Shown in pieces: positions 18,105 through 27,649 of a stretch of 64,000 bases of DNA. The position numbers and the translations under genes were made by a program. Under the pieces are notes generated by a model. It did no database searches. It had not been told where the DNA came from and worked only from the letters and a program-made list of their open reading frames with translations. Source of the DNA: Gluconobacter kanchanaburiensis NBRC 103587 (lineage in GTDB: Bacteria > Pseudomonadota > Alphaproteobacteria > Acetobacterales > Acetobacteraceae); assembly GCF_007988905.1 (NCBI RefSeq), contig NZ_BJVA01000007.1, positions 81,013-145,012 on the forward strand, in the 5' to 3' direction. Positions within the stretch are counted from its first letter, which is position 1; every line of letters starts with the position of its first letter.

Positions 18105-19042
18105 ACCGGCATCCGTGCCCGGGACAGACGGTCCAGAACCGCCATCCGCACAGCCACGCCCATTTCAACCTGTTCGGAAATCACGCTCTGATCCGAATCC
18201 GCTACGTTCGAAGCGATTTCGACGCCACGGTTCATCGGTCCCGGATGCATGACGAGCGCGCCGGGTTTGGCCAGTGCCAGACGGCGGCGGTCCAGCCCGA
18301 AGAAATGAAAATATTCCCGTGCGCTCGGCACCAGCCCAGCCCCCATGCGCTCTTTCTGGAGCCGCAGGGACATGACAACATCCGCGCCCTCGAGCGCCTT
18401 GTCCATGTCGGAATATAGTTCGACATTGCCGAGGCTGGCCATGGCACCCGGAAGAAGCGTCGGTGGTCCGACCAGCCGTACCAGGTTTCCGAATGCTGTC
18501 AGCAGGTGGATGTTGGAGCGTGCCACCCGGCTGTGTCCGACATCCCCGCAGATGGCGACCGTAAGGCCCTCAAGGCGGCCGAAATGCCGGCGGATGGTCA
18601 GGGCATCCAGCAGCGCCTGTGTCGGGTGTTCATGTGTGCCGTCGCCAGCATTGACGACGCTGGCTTCGACTTTCTGCGACAGCAGGGCCGGCGCACCGGA
18701 CTGCGCGTGGCGGATAACCAGCAGGTCACAGCGCATGGCGTTCAGCGTCGCTGCTGTATCCAGCAGCGTCTCGCCCTTGTTCACTGAACTTGTGGCGACG
18801 GACATGTTGATGACGTCCGCGCCAAGCCGCTTCCCCGCGAGTTCGAAACTCGTACGGGTGCGGGTGCTGTCTTCATAGAACAGGTTGATGACCGTCCGCC
18901 CCCGCAGCGCATCGCGCGGCGCGGAGCGCGAGCGGCTCAGCAGCGCATAGCTCTCCGCCAGATCGAGGAACGGCACGAGCTGTTCGGCCGACAGCCCCTC
19001 GATTCCCAGGAGATGCCGGGGGACGGCGGGCCGCTCAGCCAT
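18101..19042 (-). CDS. pyrB: Aspartate carbamoyltransferase catalytic subunit
   Basis: Makes carbamoyl-aspartate from carbamoyl phosphate and aspartate, second step of pyrimidine synthesis. The ATG at 19042 ([19 protein letters not shown]) is preferred over an in-frame TTG at 19060 because [11 protein letters not shown] matches the usual N-terminus; it overlaps the gltX stop by eight bases. 313 residues, standard size. Seen: [19 protein letters not shown] (carbamoyl-phosphate site), [28 protein letters not shown], and the C-terminal aspartate loop [11 protein letters not shown]. Its end overlaps the pyrC-like gene by four bases, so the two proteins are probably made at similar levels, consistent with a complex. 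Confidence 0.96.
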   Translation of the reverse strand: MAERPAVPRHLLGIEGLSAEQLVPFLDLAESYALLSRSRSAPRDALRGRTVINLFYEDSTRTRTSFELAGKRLGADVINMSVATSSVNKGETLLDTAATLNAMRCDLLVIRHAQSGAPALLSQKVEASVVNAGDGTHEHPTQALLDALTIRRHFGRLEGLTVAICGDVGHSRVARSNIHLLTAFGNLVRLVGPPTLLPGAMASLGNVELYSDMDKALEGADVVMSLRLQKERMGAGLVPSAREYFHFFGLDRRRLALAKPGALVMHPGPMNRGVEIASNVADSDQSVISEQVEMGVAVRMAVLDRLSRARMPV

Positions 19043-20453
19043 CGTTGGATGCGGATGCAAGAACGGCTGCGATGCGGGCCAGAACCTCGTCCTGTCCCAG
19101 CGCCGCGAGCGTCAGGTCAATGCCCGGAGACGTCGTGGAACCGGTCATGGCCGCGCGCAGCGGCTGGGCCACGGAGCCGAGCTTGATCTCATGTTTTTCA
19201 GCATAGGCGCGGAGCGTTGCGTCGACGGTTTCGGGCGTGAATTCCGAAAGCGCGGCCAGATCCTTGCCTACGCCTTGAAGAACCGTGCGCCCGTCCTCGC
19301 CCAGCAGCTTCTCGGCTTTGGGGGTGAAGGTCAGGGGCAGGGTGAAGCCTGCGAAAGCGGCGTTGTCCGCCAGTTCTACGAGTGTTTTTGCGCGTTCCTT
19401 GAGGCCCGGCATCATTGCAAGAATGCGTGCACGGGTGCGGTCGTCGGTCACAACGCCGTCGCGGCCTGCAAGACGCTGCATGACGTCATCCGTCAGGCGC
19501 GCATCATCGGCGACGCGCATCCAGATCCCGTTCAGATGCGCCAGCTTGACGTAATCCATCCGGGACGGGGAGCGGCCGACGCCATCCAGGTCGAACAGCT
19601 TGATCTGCTCCTCGCGGGACAGGACTTCGGCATCGCCATGACCCCAGCCCAGACGCAGCAGGTAGTTGCACAACGCTTCCGGCAGATAGCCTTCCTCGCG
19701 GAAATCCACGACTGACTGCGCGCCATGGCGCTTGGACAGCTTGGCACCGTCCGGCCCATGGATCAGCGGCAGATGCGCGAAATGCGGCAGGTTCCAGCCC
19801 ATGGCGCGATAGATCATGGCCTGACGGAAGGTGTTTGTCAGATGATCGTCACCGCGCATGACATGGGTGATGTCCATATCGTGATCGTCCACGACCACGG
19901 CGTGCAGATAGGTCGGCGTGCCGTCTGAACGCAGCAGGATCAGGTCGTCCATTTCGGAGTTTGCGACCCGGACTTCGCCCTGCACCAGATCCTTGATGAC
20001 CGTCTCGCCGTCACGCGGGGCCTTCAGACGCACGACATAGGGTGCACCGGCGGGCGCTTCGGACGGATCGCGGTCCCGCCATGTGCCGTCGTAACGGGGT
20101 GGGCGCTTCTCGGCCATGGCCTTCTCACGCATGGCGGTCAGTTCTTCGGGGGTGCAGAAGCACTTGTAGGCCTGACCCTTTTCCAGAAGCTCAAGCGCCA
20201 CTTCCGTATGGCGGTCCTGCCGGGCGGACTGGAAAACCGGTTCCGCATCCGCCTCGATTCCCATCCAGGCCAGACCGTCAAAAATCACGTCCACGGCTTT
20301 TTGAGTGGAGCGTTCCTTGTCGGTGTCCTCGATCCTCAGGAGGAATTCGCCGCCATGATGACGGGCAAAGAGGAAATTGAACAGGGCGGCGCGGGCGTTG
20401 CCGACATGCAGCAGACCCGTCGGGGAGGGGGCAAATCGCGTACGGATGGTCAT
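19035..20453 (-). CDS. gltX: Glutamyl-tRNA synthetase
   Basis: Class I aminoacyl-tRNA synthetase that charges tRNA-Glu (and possibly tRNA-Gln in organisms using the amidotransferase route). 472 residues. Seen: the HIGH motif as [25 protein letters not shown], the KMSKS motif as [14 protein letters not shown], and DTDKERST and [13 protein letters not shown] of the catalytic domain, then an all-helical anticodon-binding domain. Translation starts at the ATG at 20453. It is first in a six-gene minus-strand block (gltX, pyrB, pyrC-like, plsY, dprA, topA) joined by overlaps or gaps below 45 bases. The 178 bases upstream are shared with a divergent cupin gene. Confidence 0.97.
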   Translation of the reverse strand: MTIRTRFAPSPTGLLHVGNARAALFNFLFARHHGGEFLLRIEDTDKERSTQKAVDVIFDGLAWMGIEADAEPVFQSARQDRHTEVALELLEKGQAYKCFCTPEELTAMREKAMAEKRPPRYDGTWRDRDPSEAPAGAPYVVRLKAPRDGETVIKDLVQGEVRVANSEMDDLILLRSDGTPTYLHAVVVDDHDMDITHVMRGDDHLTNTFRQAMIYRAMGWNLPHFAHLPLIHGPDGAKLSKRHGAQSVVDFREEGYLPEALCNYLLRLGWGHGDAEVLSREEQIKLFDLDGVGRSPSRMDYVKLAHLNGIWMRVADDARLTDDVMQRLAGRDGVVTDDRTRARILAMMPGLKERAKTLVELADNAAFAGFTLPLTFTPKAEKLLGEDGRTVLQGVGKDLAALSEFTPETVDATLRAYAEKHEIKLGSVAQPLRAAMTGSTTSPGIDLTLAALGQDEVLARIAAVLASASNDG

Positions 20454-20631
20454 GCCGCCGTCATATCATGCTCTGACCCGCGCTTCCATCCGCCTGCGCC
20501 TGCGTGACTCAGGTGCTTCGTCACGCGCCATCGCTTTACAAAACGCTAAGGTTCTTCAAGCGCGTGTGATTTCCAGCCGCCTCCCGAAGCGGCCTATTGT
20601 GGGATTCAATAGTCCGGGTGGTGCCTTTCCA

Positions 20632-21219
20632 ATGAACAGACGAGATTTCAATGCCCTGCTGGCAGGGCTGGGTCTGACCTTCGGAGAGGGGAAGATCCAT
20701 CACGCCAGCGCCACGACCTCCCGTGTGGATGTCTTTAAGCTGCGCGCCAATGACTGGGTTCCGAACAATCCGGATCTGCCCGTCATCGTCTATCGCAATG
20801 TGCTTGAATCCGGGCCGGATCGCGAGGCGGTGTATGAAGACCTGTTCAGCCGGAACGGCTGGCCGCCGCAGTGGCGCAACGGTGTTTATCCGTTTCATCA
20901 CTATCACAGCCTTGGTCATGAAGTTCTGGGCTTTTCCAATGGTTCCGCACGCCTGATGCTTGGAGGGCCGAATGCCCGGACGGTCGAGGTGCGCGGTGGC
21001 GACATCGCCGTGCTTCCGGCCGGAACGGGGCATTGCAATTTTGGCTCGGATGAGGATTTTACCGTCATAGGCGCTTATCCGCCCAACCAGTCCTTCGACA
21101 TTCTCCGCGCCGCGCCTACAGCGGAGCAGAGTGCCCGTATTCACGGTCTGCCATTCCCGAAAACCGATCCGGTTCAGGGCGCAGCAGGTGTTCTCGCACG
21201 GGAGTGGCACCCATCATGA
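20632..21219 (+). CDS. Tat-exported cupin protein, YjlB-like
   Basis: 195 residues from the ATG at 20632. The start, MNRRDFNALLAGLGL, has the twin-arginine pattern RRxF followed by a hydrophobic stretch, so export by Tat is likely. The rest is one cupin: YPFHHYHSLGHEVLGFSNG gives the His-x-His-x(n)-Glu metal motif and GGDIAVLPAGTGHCNFG the second motif, both as in the YjlB family, whose substrate is unknown. The stop overlaps the next gene by four bases (ATGA), so both are made together. The two genes sit between gltX and the comEC-type gene, which are neighbours in many alphaproteobacteria, suggesting an insertion. Confidence 0.85.
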   Translation: MNRRDFNALLAGLGLTFGEGKIHHASATTSRVDVFKLRANDWVPNNPDLPVIVYRNVLESGPDREAVYEDLFSRNGWPPQWRNGVYPFHHYHSLGHEVLGFSNGSARLMLGGPNARTVEVRGGDIAVLPAGTGHCNFGSDEDFTVIGAYPPNQSFDILRAAPTAEQSARIHGLPFPKTDPVQGAAGVLAREWHPS

Positions 21220-21941
21220 CGGGTTTTCCTCTCAGGCGCCGTCCTTTCCTTGCAGCGCTCGCGGGGCTGGCTACGGTCAGTAGCGCCAGCGCGGTTGAAG
21301 CACCCACCCAGAAAACCCGGATCGGCATCATTGGCACGGGTCATGTGGGCACGACGCTGGCTGAACTCTGGGTTCGTGCGGGCTATCACGTCATGGTTTC
21401 GGCCCGTTCCCTGATGGAAGCCCAGTCGCTTGCGACATCTCTCGGCCCGCTTGCTACGGCTGGCACACCCGCGCAGGCTGCGGTTTTTGGAGACGTGGTG
21501 GTGCTCGCTGTCCCCTATGGCGCCATTCCTCAGCTCGGCCCGCAACTCAGCCGGACATTGATGGACAAGATCGTGCTGGACCCTTCCAATCCCTATCCCT
21601 GGCGGGACGGAGCGATTGCGGATACGGCGCAGCGGGACGGGGCAGGGGTGACGACCCAGCGTTATTTTCCGTCCGCGCATGTGGTGCGGGCATTCAATTC
21701 CATCGACATGAGTACGCTGCGTTCCGAAGCGCACCGTGTCGCGCCGCTGCTGGCGGTGCCGGTAGCGGGTGATGATGCGCAAGCCGTGTCTCAGGTGAGT
21801 GTTCTGGTGAAGGCAGCGGGGTTTGACCCTGTCGTGACCGGAAATCTTGCGACCGCAAAGCTGTTTCAGCCGGGGAGCACCGGGTTTGAACTCGAGCGGG
21901 ATGTCGCTGGTCTGAAGCAGGCGCTGAATCTTCCGCAATAA
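21216..21941 (+). CDS. Tat-exported NAD(P)-binding oxidoreductase, F420-reductase-like fold
   Basis: 241 residues from the ATG at 21216 inside the cupin stop (ATGA overlap); an upstream GTG at 21204 is less likely. N-terminus LRRRPFLAALAGLATVSSASA is a twin-arginine signal. The mature part begins RIGIIGTGHVGTTLAELWVRAGYHVMVSAR, a Rossmann dinucleotide motif (GxGxxG with Arg after strand 2, favouring NADP), then VVVLAVPYGAI and YFPSAHVVRAFNSID, as in the NADPH-F420 oxidoreductase/prephenate-dehydrogenase-like family. Export of a soluble dinucleotide enzyme by Tat implies folding with cofactor before export. The substrate is unknown; coupling to the cupin suggests a two-step periplasmic reaction. 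Confidence 0.82.
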   Translation: MTGFPLRRRPFLAALAGLATVSSASAVEAPTQKTRIGIIGTGHVGTTLAELWVRAGYHVMVSARSLMEAQSLATSLGPLATAGTPAQAAVFGDVVVLAVPYGAIPQLGPQLSRTLMDKIVLDPSNPYPWRDGAIADTAQRDGAGVTTQRYFPSAHVVRAFNSIDMSTLRSEAHRVAPLLAVPVAGDDAQAVSQVSVLVKAAGFDPVVTGNLATAKLFQPGSTGFELERDVAGLKQALNLPQ

Positions 21942-22030
21942 CAGGCCACGTTAACGCATCTACGCCGCAGGATCCGCTGACTCCGATCGGGGAGGAGCGT
22001 CCTGCGCAAAAATCCGTTACGGTCCTGTCC

Positions 22031-24256
22031 GTGAAGACAAAGACCCTCTCCGTTCCGGATCTTGAGCCGCGCGAACTTCTGGAAAAGGCGGAACGGTCTG
22101 TAACCGTGCAGACGCCTTCTGCCGGCATAATCCGTTTCATTCTGGATCAGGGGCGGCAGTTGATCTGCTGGATTCCGGTGGGTGTCGGGCTGGGGGCCAT
22201 GCTCTATCTCGCGCTGCCGTTCGAACCCTCCGTTCTTTGCGTGGTGCTTCTTACTCTGCTGTTCGGCCTGTCAGGGGCTGGGTGTTTCTGGTGGGGCTGG
22301 CAGCGGCTGTTTCCGCGCCTGTTGGGATTCGCGTTTCTGGCTCTTGCAACCGGTTTTGGGGATCTGGCTTTTCAGGCCCGGATGCAGCCCCCCATGCCGG
22401 TCCTGCCGACTCATGCCACCATTCTGACGGCGCGCGTTTTGTCGCTTGAGATGCTGTCTCCGCGCAGTGATGACGAGGATGATGGTCATCGTGTCACGCT
22501 GGGGGATGCGGTGTTTGACACGCCTGTCGATGCTGGAATGGCTCCACTGCGCCGCACGTTACATATCCGGCTGCGCGACGATGAGGATCTCTTGCCCGGC
22601 CCTGGCAGCATGATCCACCTGCGGACCATGCTCCGTCCCCCACCACCACCGTCCTGGCCCGGAGGACGCGATCTTCAGCGCGAGGCCTGGTTTTCGGGAC
22701 TGGCGGGAAGCGGTTATGCACTGGGTCCGGTCAGCCTCGACAGCGCATCTGCTAGCCGGTCCGGGCCGGGTGGTCTCGTCAGGGGGGTTGTCGAATCCCT
22801 GCGTGAAACCGTGACCCTGAGGGCCAATGCAGCCCTGTCCGACCAGACGGCGGCCATTGCCGCCACGCTTCTGGCAGGTGAAGCCGGAGGCATCGACCCG
22901 CAGACGAGGGAAGCGTTTTCGGCATCCGGTCTGGCGCACCTCCTCGCTGTGGCGGGGTTGCATCTGGGTCTGGTGATGGCCGCTGTCATCGTAACAGTGC
23001 GCTGTGGTCTGGCGTCCATCGAATATGTCGCCCTGCGCTGGCCGTGCCGGCAGATTGCAGCCGTTTCCGGGCTGCTGGCCGGAGCAGCCTATGTGCTGCT
23101 GACGGGTGCGCATCTGCCCAGTCTGCGGGCGCTGGGCATGGCTAGCCTTGTGACGCTGGCCATCGTGACCGGGCGGCGCGTTCTGTCCATGCGTTCGCTC
23201 TCCATTGTAGCGCTTCTGATTCTGCTGGTTTCGCCGGTTTCGGTGGTGGATGTGTCGTTCCAGATGTCCTTCGCTGCCGTGATGGGGCTGATCGCGGGTT
23301 ATGGCGTGTTGCGCGAACCGCTCATGTGGCTGCGTGGGGAGGGTGAATGGTACAGGGTTGTGGCTTCCCATGGCGCGGCCCTGACATTGACGAGCCTTCT
23401 TGCCGGACTGGCGACGCTGCCGGTCAGCATGGCGCATTTCGGCGCGCTTCAGCCCTGGTTCGTGCTGGCCAATCTCGTGGCTGTGCCGCTGGCTGCTGTC
23501 TGGATCATGCCAGTCGGGCTTCTGGCTCTTGTGACCATGCCGTTTCATGCCGAAGCGCCGTTTCTGAAACTGATGGGCGTAGGCATTCGTATCGTTCAGA
23601 CACTGGCGGAGCGCGTGGCGGCGTTTCCGATGGCGCATCAGCCTGTTCCGGCCATGCCGGGCTGGGGGCTGCTGCTCGTAATGCTGGGGCTCTGCTTCCT
23701 GTGTCTGTGGAAAGGCCGGATTGCCCTTGCTGGTCTGCTGCCGGTTGCGATCGGGGTGGGGTCCATCTGGATGGCCCCGAAACCGGATATTCTCGTGTCG
23801 GCGGATGCGGGGCTGATGGCGGTTCGCAGTCAGGGCATGCTTTTGGTCGGTCCGCATTCGGGTCTGGAACGTCGCACGTTGGAAGACTGGCAGAAGGCTC
23901 TTGCGCTTCCCACGGGGGTTCTGCCGTCAGACTGCCTCTCCGGCCCGTGTCGGGTGGCGGTTGGCTCCGGGACTGTCCTGCTGCGGGTCCGCGACCCATC
24001 GGACGGAACCGCGCTGCCGACGGCGGCACAGTGTGAAGGCGTAAGCCTGTTCATCAGCGCATCCCCCGCCCGCAAAGGTTGCCCTGATGTGCCGTCCATT
24101 GATCGGTTTTCGGTCTGGCGCGACGGGGCCTACAGCGTGTTCGCCGGCCGCGTCTTCAGGATCGTTTCGGATCGGATCTGGCGGGGAAACCGGCTCTGGG
24201 TTCCGCCCGTGGGCTGGCACGGCATGCCCAATCTGCCTCTGGCCCAATCGGAATAA
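22031..24256 (+). CDS. comEC: ComEC/Rec2-family membrane protein
   Basis: Polytopic inner-membrane channel of 741 residues that carries single-stranded DNA inward during transformation in competent bacteria. The GTG at 22031 is the first start in the frame. An N-terminal DUF4131-like region (two spans, then a beta-rich periplasmic domain with RLRDDEDLLPGPGS) is followed by the competence domain: AATLLAGEAGGID, FSASGLAHLLAVAGLHLGLV, LPSLRALGMASLVTLA, SPVSVVDVSFQMSFAAVMGL and the later helices. The C-terminal soluble part lacks the HxHxDH motif of the metallo-beta-lactamase domain found in longer ComEC proteins. Function as a DNA channel is an inference helped by dprA in the window. Confidence 0.88.
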   Translation: MKTKTLSVPDLEPRELLEKAERSVTVQTPSAGIIRFILDQGRQLICWIPVGVGLGAMLYLALPFEPSVLCVVLLTLLFGLSGAGCFWWGWQRLFPRLLGFAFLALATGFGDLAFQARMQPPMPVLPTHATILTARVLSLEMLSPRSDDEDDGHRVTLGDAVFDTPVDAGMAPLRRTLHIRLRDDEDLLPGPGSMIHLRTMLRPPPPPSWPGGRDLQREAWFSGLAGSGYALGPVSLDSASASRSGPGGLVRGVVESLRETVTLRANAALSDQTAAIAATLLAGEAGGIDPQTREAFSASGLAHLLAVAGLHLGLVMAAVIVTVRCGLASIEYVALRWPCRQIAAVSGLLAGAAYVLLTGAHLPSLRALGMASLVTLAIVTGRRVLSMRSLSIVALLILLVSPVSVVDVSFQMSFAAVMGLIAGYGVLREPLMWLRGEGEWYRVVASHGAALTLTSLLAGLATLPVSMAHFGALQPWFVLANLVAVPLAAVWIMPVGLLALVTMPFHAEAPFLKLMGVGIRIVQTLAERVAAFPMAHQPVPAMPGWGLLLVMLGLCFLCLWKGRIALAGLLPVAIGVGSIWMAPKPDILVSADAGLMAVRSQGMLLVGPHSGLERRTLEDWQKALALPTGVLPSDCLSGPCRVAVGSGTVLLRVRDPSDGTALPTAAQCEGVSLFISASPARKGCPDVPSIDRFSVWRDGAYSVFAGRVFRIVSDRIWRGNRLWVPPVGWHGMPNLPLAQSE

Positions 24257-24321
24257 GCCGCGTCTCAACGTTTTGGAAAGTAATCGCCCTTTAGGATTGC
24301 TCCATAAGGAGATCCGTTATC

Positions 24322-24843
24322 GTGGCTCATAAAACCGCAAGGGCTGTTCTGGGAGCCGTTTTGTCTGGCCTGTCACTGATGATCGCCCGCCCGGTGCAGG
24401 CTGCTCCGGCTGCGATCTGGGAGGGGCTGACTCTGGGCATGAGCGTCCCGGAAGCGCAGATCAGCCATCCGCAACTGACGGCGCTGCCCTTTCCGGTGCC
24501 GCGTCCGGGTTTTGCGCGTTACGTCATGCAGGGACCGTTCATCGGCTCCTGCCTTTCGACCGTGGACGTGAATTTTCTGGGCGGGCGTCTGGCGTCCGTT
24601 GAGGTTCATGCCCTGACGGATACGGATTCCGGTGATGTCCGCATCTGCGCGGAGGAATGGGGACGTGCCATTCGTCAGAAATATGGTCAGCCCCTGTTCG
24701 ACGTCCGCGCGCCCATGACGGAAAACATCACCTGGAATGCGAACGGTTTTTCCGTGACGACCCATATGCGCGTTCTGAACAGCATCGTGGTCTATTCCGT
24801 GTCCTATCAGGCCCCGCGCCGGACAGCCGCCCAGATTTTCTGA
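24322..24843 (+). CDS. Exported hypothetical protein, 173 residues
   Basis: No family recognised. The GTG at 24322 follows AAGGAG by ten bases. The N-terminus (MAHKTARAVLGAVLSGLSLMIARPVQAAPA) is a signal peptide with an AxA cleavage site. The mature protein has SxPEAQISHPQLTALPFPVP early, two cysteines (GSCLSTVD and VRICAEEW) that may pair, and beta-rich segments (VDVNFLGGRLASVEVHAL, WNANGFSVTTHMRVLNSIVVYSVSYQ), resembling small periplasmic PepSY- or DUF-type modules. It lies 65 bases after the ComEC-type gene on the same strand and converges on nth with an eight-base gap. Function unknown. Confidence 0.7.
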   Translation: MAHKTARAVLGAVLSGLSLMIARPVQAAPAAIWEGLTLGMSVPEAQISHPQLTALPFPVPRPGFARYVMQGPFIGSCLSTVDVNFLGGRLASVEVHALTDTDSGDVRICAEEWGRAIRQKYGQPLFDVRAPMTENITWNANGFSVTTHMRVLNSIVVYSVSYQAPRRTAAQIF

Positions 24844-24851
24844 AGGGGCGT

Positions 24852-25550
24852 CTAGCGCGCGGCAGCTTTCCGTGTCGCGGGAGCCACCATGCGTTTGTCC
24901 GGATACAGGCACCACGTCGTGGCCGGGCAGCGCCAGCATTCTGGCGCGCGGGCTTTGCAGACATAACGTCCGTGCAGGATCAGCCAGTGATGCGCAGGGC
25001 GGAGCATGTCCTTCGGGATGCGTGCAATCAGCCCGTCCTCGACCTGTCGCACGGTTTTGCCGGGGGCCAGACCGGTGCGGTTGCCGATACGGAAAATATG
25101 GGTATCGACCGCCATCGTATCCGCGCCGAATGCGACATTCATCACGACATTTGCTGTCTTGCGCCCTACACCGGCCAGCGCCTCGAGCGAGGCTCGGTCG
25201 GATGGTACCTGTCCGCCGTGACGCTCCAGCAACTGATGGCAGAGTAGGTCCACATTATGCGCTTTCGCCCGCCACAGGCCGATGGTGCGGATGTGCCGCG
25301 CAATACCCTCTTCGCCGATGGCCGCCATGGAGGCCGGGTCGGGGGCTTCCTCGAACAGGCCTTTCGTCGCTTTGTTGACGGATTTGTCCGTCGCCTGTGC
25401 CGACAGCACGACGCTCACCAGTAATTCGAACGGATTGTGGAACACCAGTTCGCTTTCCGCATCGGGATTGGCTTCGGCCAGTGCTGTGATGAAGGCTTTG
25501 GCCGCCGCCTTGCTCATGGCCCGCTTCGCGGTTGCGGGGGCATCGGTCAT
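24852..25550 (-). CDS. nth: Endonuclease III (DNA glycosylase/AP lyase)
   Basis: Bifunctional repair enzyme that removes oxidised pyrimidines. The ATG at 25550 gives MTDAPATAKRAMSK and 232 residues, a normal length; the open frame upstream is not protein-like. Seen: the FELLVSVVLSAQATDKSVN segment, the helix-hairpin-helix LAGVGRKTANVVMNVAFG containing the catalytic Lys, the catalytic Asp in AVDTHIFRI, and the iron-sulfur ligands C-x6-C-x2-C-x5-C in VCKARAPECWRCPATTWC. The C-terminal tail is basic. Divergent from an ABC exporter gene across 151 bases that contain a 15-base tandem repeat. Confidence 0.95.
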   Translation of the reverse strand: MTDAPATAKRAMSKAAAKAFITALAEANPDAESELVFHNPFELLVSVVLSAQATDKSVNKATKGLFEEAPDPASMAAIGEEGIARHIRTIGLWRAKAHNVDLLCHQLLERHGGQVPSDRASLEALAGVGRKTANVVMNVAFGADTMAVDTHIFRIGNRTGLAPGKTVRQVEDGLIARIPKDMLRPAHHWLILHGRYVCKARAPECWRCPATTWCLYPDKRMVAPATRKAAAR

Positions 25551-25622
25551 GACGGGCACTCCAATAGCGTGTGTTGCGTCCGGTTCGGACACACAGCAAG
25601 ATACGGCAAAGTTTTGAAAATT

Positions 25623-25652
25623 CCATGCCATCACACCCCATGCCATTACACC
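25623..25652. repeat. 15-base tandem repeat upstream of the ABC exporter gene
   Basis: CCATGCCATCACACC (25623-25637) is followed at once by CCATGCCATTACACC (25638-25652): two head-to-tail copies with one mismatch. They lie in the short divergent region between nth and the ABC exporter, 50 bases before its start. The 15-base period is not an exact helical turn multiple, but paired operator half-sites are possible. Confidence 0.55.
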
Positions 25653-25701
25653 GTGGCCTGTCTTGCATGACACCGCAGACAGGCATACGGCGGAGCGTCC
25701 T

Positions 25702-27540
25702 GTGTCTGATACCTCTCTTTCCATGAGCCGCCAGCAGCAGGAGGGCCGTAAGCAGGATGTCTCCTTCACGGAGGTCCTGTCCTTTGTCTGTGGCCGCTGG
25801 TGTGACCATCCCCTTCTGCTTGCCAAGACCCTTGGTGGCGTTGCCCTCGCTACGCTGGCCGATGTCTGCACGCCCATTCTCGCAGGCCGTCTGGTGGAGG
25901 ATGTTTCCCGTCATGCCGCTGGCCCTACTGTAGAGAAAACCTCGGAACTGCTGCATCTGCGCGACGATGCGGGGCTGATGGTCGCGGGGCTGATCGTCCT
26001 TGGGTTGGTCGGGCTGTTCGGGCGGCGTTCCTCCTTCATAGGGATTTCGTATCTCACGCTTGCCATCATGCACCGTGTTGCCAATCAGGCGTTCGATCGG
26101 GTGCAGCGCTTTTCGACGGACTGGCATGCCAACAATTTCGCGGGTTCGACTGTTCGCAAGCTGACGCGCGGCATGTGGGCCATTGATACGCTGGACGACA
26201 CGCTCTTGCTTCTGATCGCGCCGGAAGTGCTGGTTCTGGGCGGGACGACGGCGGTTCTTATGGTCCGTTCGCCGCTGATGGGGTCGGTTCTGGCGGTTTC
26301 GGTGGTGCTGTTTGCTACGCTCTCTATCATGTTGACCCTACGCTATGTCGCGCCCACCGCCCGTGCGTCCAATGAATGGGACACGAAAATGGGTGCGGCC
26401 ATGGCGGATGCCGTGACCTGCAATCCGGTCGTCAAGGCATTCGGCGCGGAAAGCCGCGAGGATGACCGGCTCGACAGCATCATCCGTGGCTGGCGTCAGC
26501 GCACTCTGAAGACCTGGGTGCGCGGGACCAACAGCGCCAATCTTCAGGCTCTGGCCTCGCTCGCCATGCGAATGCTGCTGATCGGGCTGGCCGTCTGGCT
26601 GTGGTGGGACGGCAAGGCCGGTCCGGGGGATGTGGCGTATGTCCTGACCATGATGTTCCTCGTGCAGGGGTATCTGCGCGATCTGGGGCAGCAGGTCAGT
26701 CAGGTGCAGCGTTCGGTTAATGAGATGGACGAACTCGTGGCGATTTTCCGTCGCGATCCCGCCATTCAGGACGCAGACGATGCCCAGACAGCCCGTTTCA
26801 CGACAGGGGCGATTCACTTCGATCATGTGGACTTCCAGTATCCGGGGCAGGCCAAACCGCTTTACCGCGACCTGAGCATCGACATCGCGCCTGGCTCCCG
26901 CGTGGCGCTTGTCGGGCCGAGCGGATCGGGCAAGACGACCCTGACCAAGCTGCTCCAGCGCCTTTATGACGTGAATGGCGGGCGGATCGTGGTGGACGGG
27001 CAGGATATTGCCCATGTCACGCAGGAGTCCCTGCGCGCGCATATCGCCATTGTTCCGCAGGAACCGGTCTTGTTTCATCGTACGCTTGCGGAAAACATAG
27101 CCTATGCGCGGCCCGGTGCGAGCCGCGCCGAGATCGAGGAGGCGGCCCGTCTTGCCAATGCGGCGCCGTTCATTGAGCGGCTGCCTGAGGGCTATGAAAC
27201 CATGGTCGGTGAGCGTGGCGTGAAGCTCTCGGGCGGGGAGCGCCAGCGGGTTGCCATTGCCCGCGCCTTTCTGGCCGATGCGCCTATCCTGATTTTCGAC
27301 GAAGCGACGTCCAGCCTCGATTCGGAATCTGAATCCCTTGTGCAGGATGCGATGCGTCGCCTGATGCAGAACCGGACCGTCATCGTTGTGGCGCATCGTC
27401 TTTCAACCGTCATGGAACTGGACCGCATCCTCGTGTTCAGTCAGGGGGCACTGAAGGAAGACGGAACGCACGCCGAACTGATTACACGCGAAGGCGGGAT
27501 CTACCGCCGTCTGTTCGATCTTCAGTCGCTGGAAGGGTGA
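25702..27540 (+). CDS. ABC exporter, fused permease and ATPase
   Basis: Half-transporter of 612 residues that should dimerise. GTG at 25702 is chosen because GGAG lies six bases before it; a TTG at 25663 is also open. The first half has six membrane spans typical of type IV (MsbA/Atm1-like) exporters, with a charged loop FSTDWHANNFAGSTVRKLTRG. The second half has the Walker A motif GPSGSGKTT near residue 405, a Q-loop (IVPQEPVLFHRTLAENI), the signature LSGGERQRVAIARA, Walker B ILIFDEATSSLD and the H-loop VVAHRLST. Substrate unknown. The long N-terminal cytosolic extension (about 20 residues) is Gln/Lys-rich. Divergent from nth. Confidence 0.92.
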   Translation: MSDTSLSMSRQQQEGRKQDVSFTEVLSFVCGRWCDHPLLLAKTLGGVALATLADVCTPILAGRLVEDVSRHAAGPTVEKTSELLHLRDDAGLMVAGLIVLGLVGLFGRRSSFIGISYLTLAIMHRVANQAFDRVQRFSTDWHANNFAGSTVRKLTRGMWAIDTLDDTLLLLIAPEVLVLGGTTAVLMVRSPLMGSVLAVSVVLFATLSIMLTLRYVAPTARASNEWDTKMGAAMADAVTCNPVVKAFGAESREDDRLDSIIRGWRQRTLKTWVRGTNSANLQALASLAMRMLLIGLAVWLWWDGKAGPGDVAYVLTMMFLVQGYLRDLGQQVSQVQRSVNEMDELVAIFRRDPAIQDADDAQTARFTTGAIHFDHVDFQYPGQAKPLYRDLSIDIAPGSRVALVGPSGSGKTTLTKLLQRLYDVNGGRIVVDGQDIAHVTQESLRAHIAIVPQEPVLFHRTLAENIAYARPGASRAEIEEAARLANAAPFIERLPEGYETMVGERGVKLSGGERQRVAIARAFLADAPILIFDEATSSLDSESESLVQDAMRRLMQNRTVIVVAHRLSTVMELDRILVFSQGALKEDGTHAELITREGGIYRRLFDLQSLEG

Positions 27541-27649
27541 GGTCGGCGGCGTCTTTGCATCTTTTCGTGCCTGGTCGCGTTCCATCACTGATGGACGTTT
27601 CCGCGCGGACCGCAGTATGCCCGACGGAATTCACACAGGAGACCGTCGC

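Noticed and set aside
22559..23857. Minus-strand frame of 430 codons opposite the ComEC gene
   Set aside because: Gln/His/Arg-rich, no signal or fold; the plus-strand gene explains the region.
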